Shown piece after piece: positions 63,253 through 64,000 of a DNA stretch of 64,000 nt. Under the pieces are notes generated by a model. The model did no database searches and had not been told where the DNA came from. It was given only the letters and a program-made list of their open reading frames with translations. The translations under genes and the position numbers were made by a program. Numbering within the stretch: the first letter of the stretch is position 1; each line of letters opens with the position of its first letter. This DNA is from Mantis religiosa (Eukaryota > Arthropoda > Insecta > Mantodea > Mantidae): assembly GCA_030765055.1 (NCBI GenBank), contig CM060947.1, forward strand, positions 257,954,273 through 258,018,272. The letters run 5' to 3'.

Positions 63253-64000
63253 TACGAGGTGCGTTCAAGCTATTATTTTCTTTTAGTTCTGGGACCAAAT
63301 AGGAATATCTTTGTTTTGAAATACAAGTTGAGTTTTGTAAATGCGTGACAGAGATGGTAGGACTTTACAAAGGATTTAATTCCAGTGACAACGACTAGAT
63401 TTAGCACTGTTCTTGATACTTAAAATGGCGACGTTTTCATTGCAAGAACAGCATTTAATCATTCGTTTTCTCCATTTTCATGATGTGACATCTATTGAAG
63501 TTCATCACCAGTTGAGTGAGGCATGTGGTGATGGTACCAAGGATATGTCTAATGTACGTTCCTGGGTGTGACAGTTCAATGAAGACAGAACATTGAGTGA
63601 CAACAAACCAAGACAGCTGAGTGAGGCATGTGGTGATGGTAACATGGATATGTCTAATGTACGTTCCTGGGTGTGACAGTTCAATGAAGACAGAACATCG
63701 TGTGAGAACAAACCAAGACAGTTGAGTGAGGCATGTGGTGATGCCAACATGGATATGTCTAAGGTACGTTCCTGGGTGTGACAGTTCAATGAAGACAGAA
63801 CATTGTGTGACAACAAACCAAGACAGTTGAGTGAGGCATGTGGTGATGCCAACATGGATATGTCTAATGTACGTTCCTGGGTGTGACAGTTCAATGAAGA
63901 CAGAACATCGTGTGACAACAAACCAAGACAGTTGAGTGAGGCATGTGGTGATGCCAACATGGATATGTCTAAGGTACGTTCCTGGGTGTGACAGTTCAAT
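63253..64000 (+). mobile_element. Mariner (same family as 12,391-15,645), 5' end, runs off the window
   Basis: TA at 63,253-63,254 then CGAGGTGCGTTCAAGC, the inverted repeat. The transposase ATG is at 63,425 and the frame reads MATFSLQEQHLIIRFLHFHD, then VHHQLSEACGDG and NVRSWV. A TGA follows in place of the Arg codon seen in the other copy, then QFNEDR. From 63,511 the helix-turn-helix segment repeats in tandem up to the end of the window, so the catalytic part is not visible. Confidence 0.85.
63511..64000 (+). repeat. 105-bp in-frame tandem repeat of a transposase helix-turn-helix segment
   Basis: Units start at 63,511, 63,616, 63,721, 63,826 and 63,931 (TTGAGTGAGGCATGTGGTGA), each 105 bp, exactly 35 codons. 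Each complete unit codes LSEACGD, then MSNVRSWV or MSKVRSWV, stop, QFNEDR and NKPRQ. The same TGA occurs in every unit. The array continues beyond the window. Confidence 0.95.

Noticed and set aside
63505..63999. A 164-codon minus-strand frame with repeated residues
   Set aside because: It is the antisense of the in-frame 105-bp mariner repeat. The transposase reads on the plus strand.

Overview
The window looks like a repeat-rich stretch of an insect nuclear genome. The evidence is the make-up of the transposons: several mariner families, a jockey-like LINE, a Ty3/gypsy LTR element, a PIF/Harbinger-like element and many tRNA-derived SINEs. The sequence is AT-rich and has no bacterial-type operons. 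A cockroach-like (polyneopteran) host is my guess, and nothing here proves it. Apart from one candidate spliced exon at 18,658-18,830 I see no host gene, so the window is either intergenic or inside a very long intron.

Layout. 1-5.5 kb: a 121-bp satellite, a tRNA-like SINE followed by a 112-bp array, a mariner fragment with a SINE in it, and a 107-bp array made from another SINE's body. 5.5-7.7 kb: a PIF/Harbinger-like element with TAA target duplications, a Myb/SANT-like relic and a 177-bp array. 8.2-11.4 kb: a dead DDE gene split by a mariner, which is itself split by a 761-bp SINE composite. 11.7-12.2 kb: a solo LTR. 12.4-15.6 kb: a mariner holding a LINE that holds two smaller retroposons. 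16.8-18.35 kb: a 19-bp minisatellite. 19.6-20.9 kb: a mariner with one internal stop. 22.2-23.5 kb: a jockey-like LINE. 24.5-27.3 kb: SINEs, a pogo-like relic with a PHD finger, and an inverted repeat of a transposase end. 27.5-40.0 kb: two mariner halves facing head to head, one cut by a 9.2-kb Ty3/gypsy element and the other carrying an 85-bp array. 41.5-43.2 and 57.6-58.6 kb: copies of a second LINE, one with its 3' end tandemly repeated. 44.0-45.9 kb: an inverted SINE composite and a full-length dead mariner. 46.4-55.8 kb: a 77-bp satellite of about 122 units. 56-64 kb: a second block of the 121-bp satellite, related retroposon copies, a solo LTR whose empty site survives nearby, and a mariner whose helix-turn-helix region is tandemly repeated up to the window edge.

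The genes do not form a pathway. What unifies the window is that most tandem arrays can be traced to a piece of a transposon that is also present, unrepeated, elsewhere in the window. The 77-bp satellite, the 85-bp and 105-bp mariner arrays, the 107-bp SINE array and the 145-bp LINE array all show this. The Ty3/gypsy element is the best-preserved element: its LTRs look identical, it has a 4-bp target duplication and a canonical -1 frameshift signal between gag and pol, yet its RNase H region has a small frameshift.
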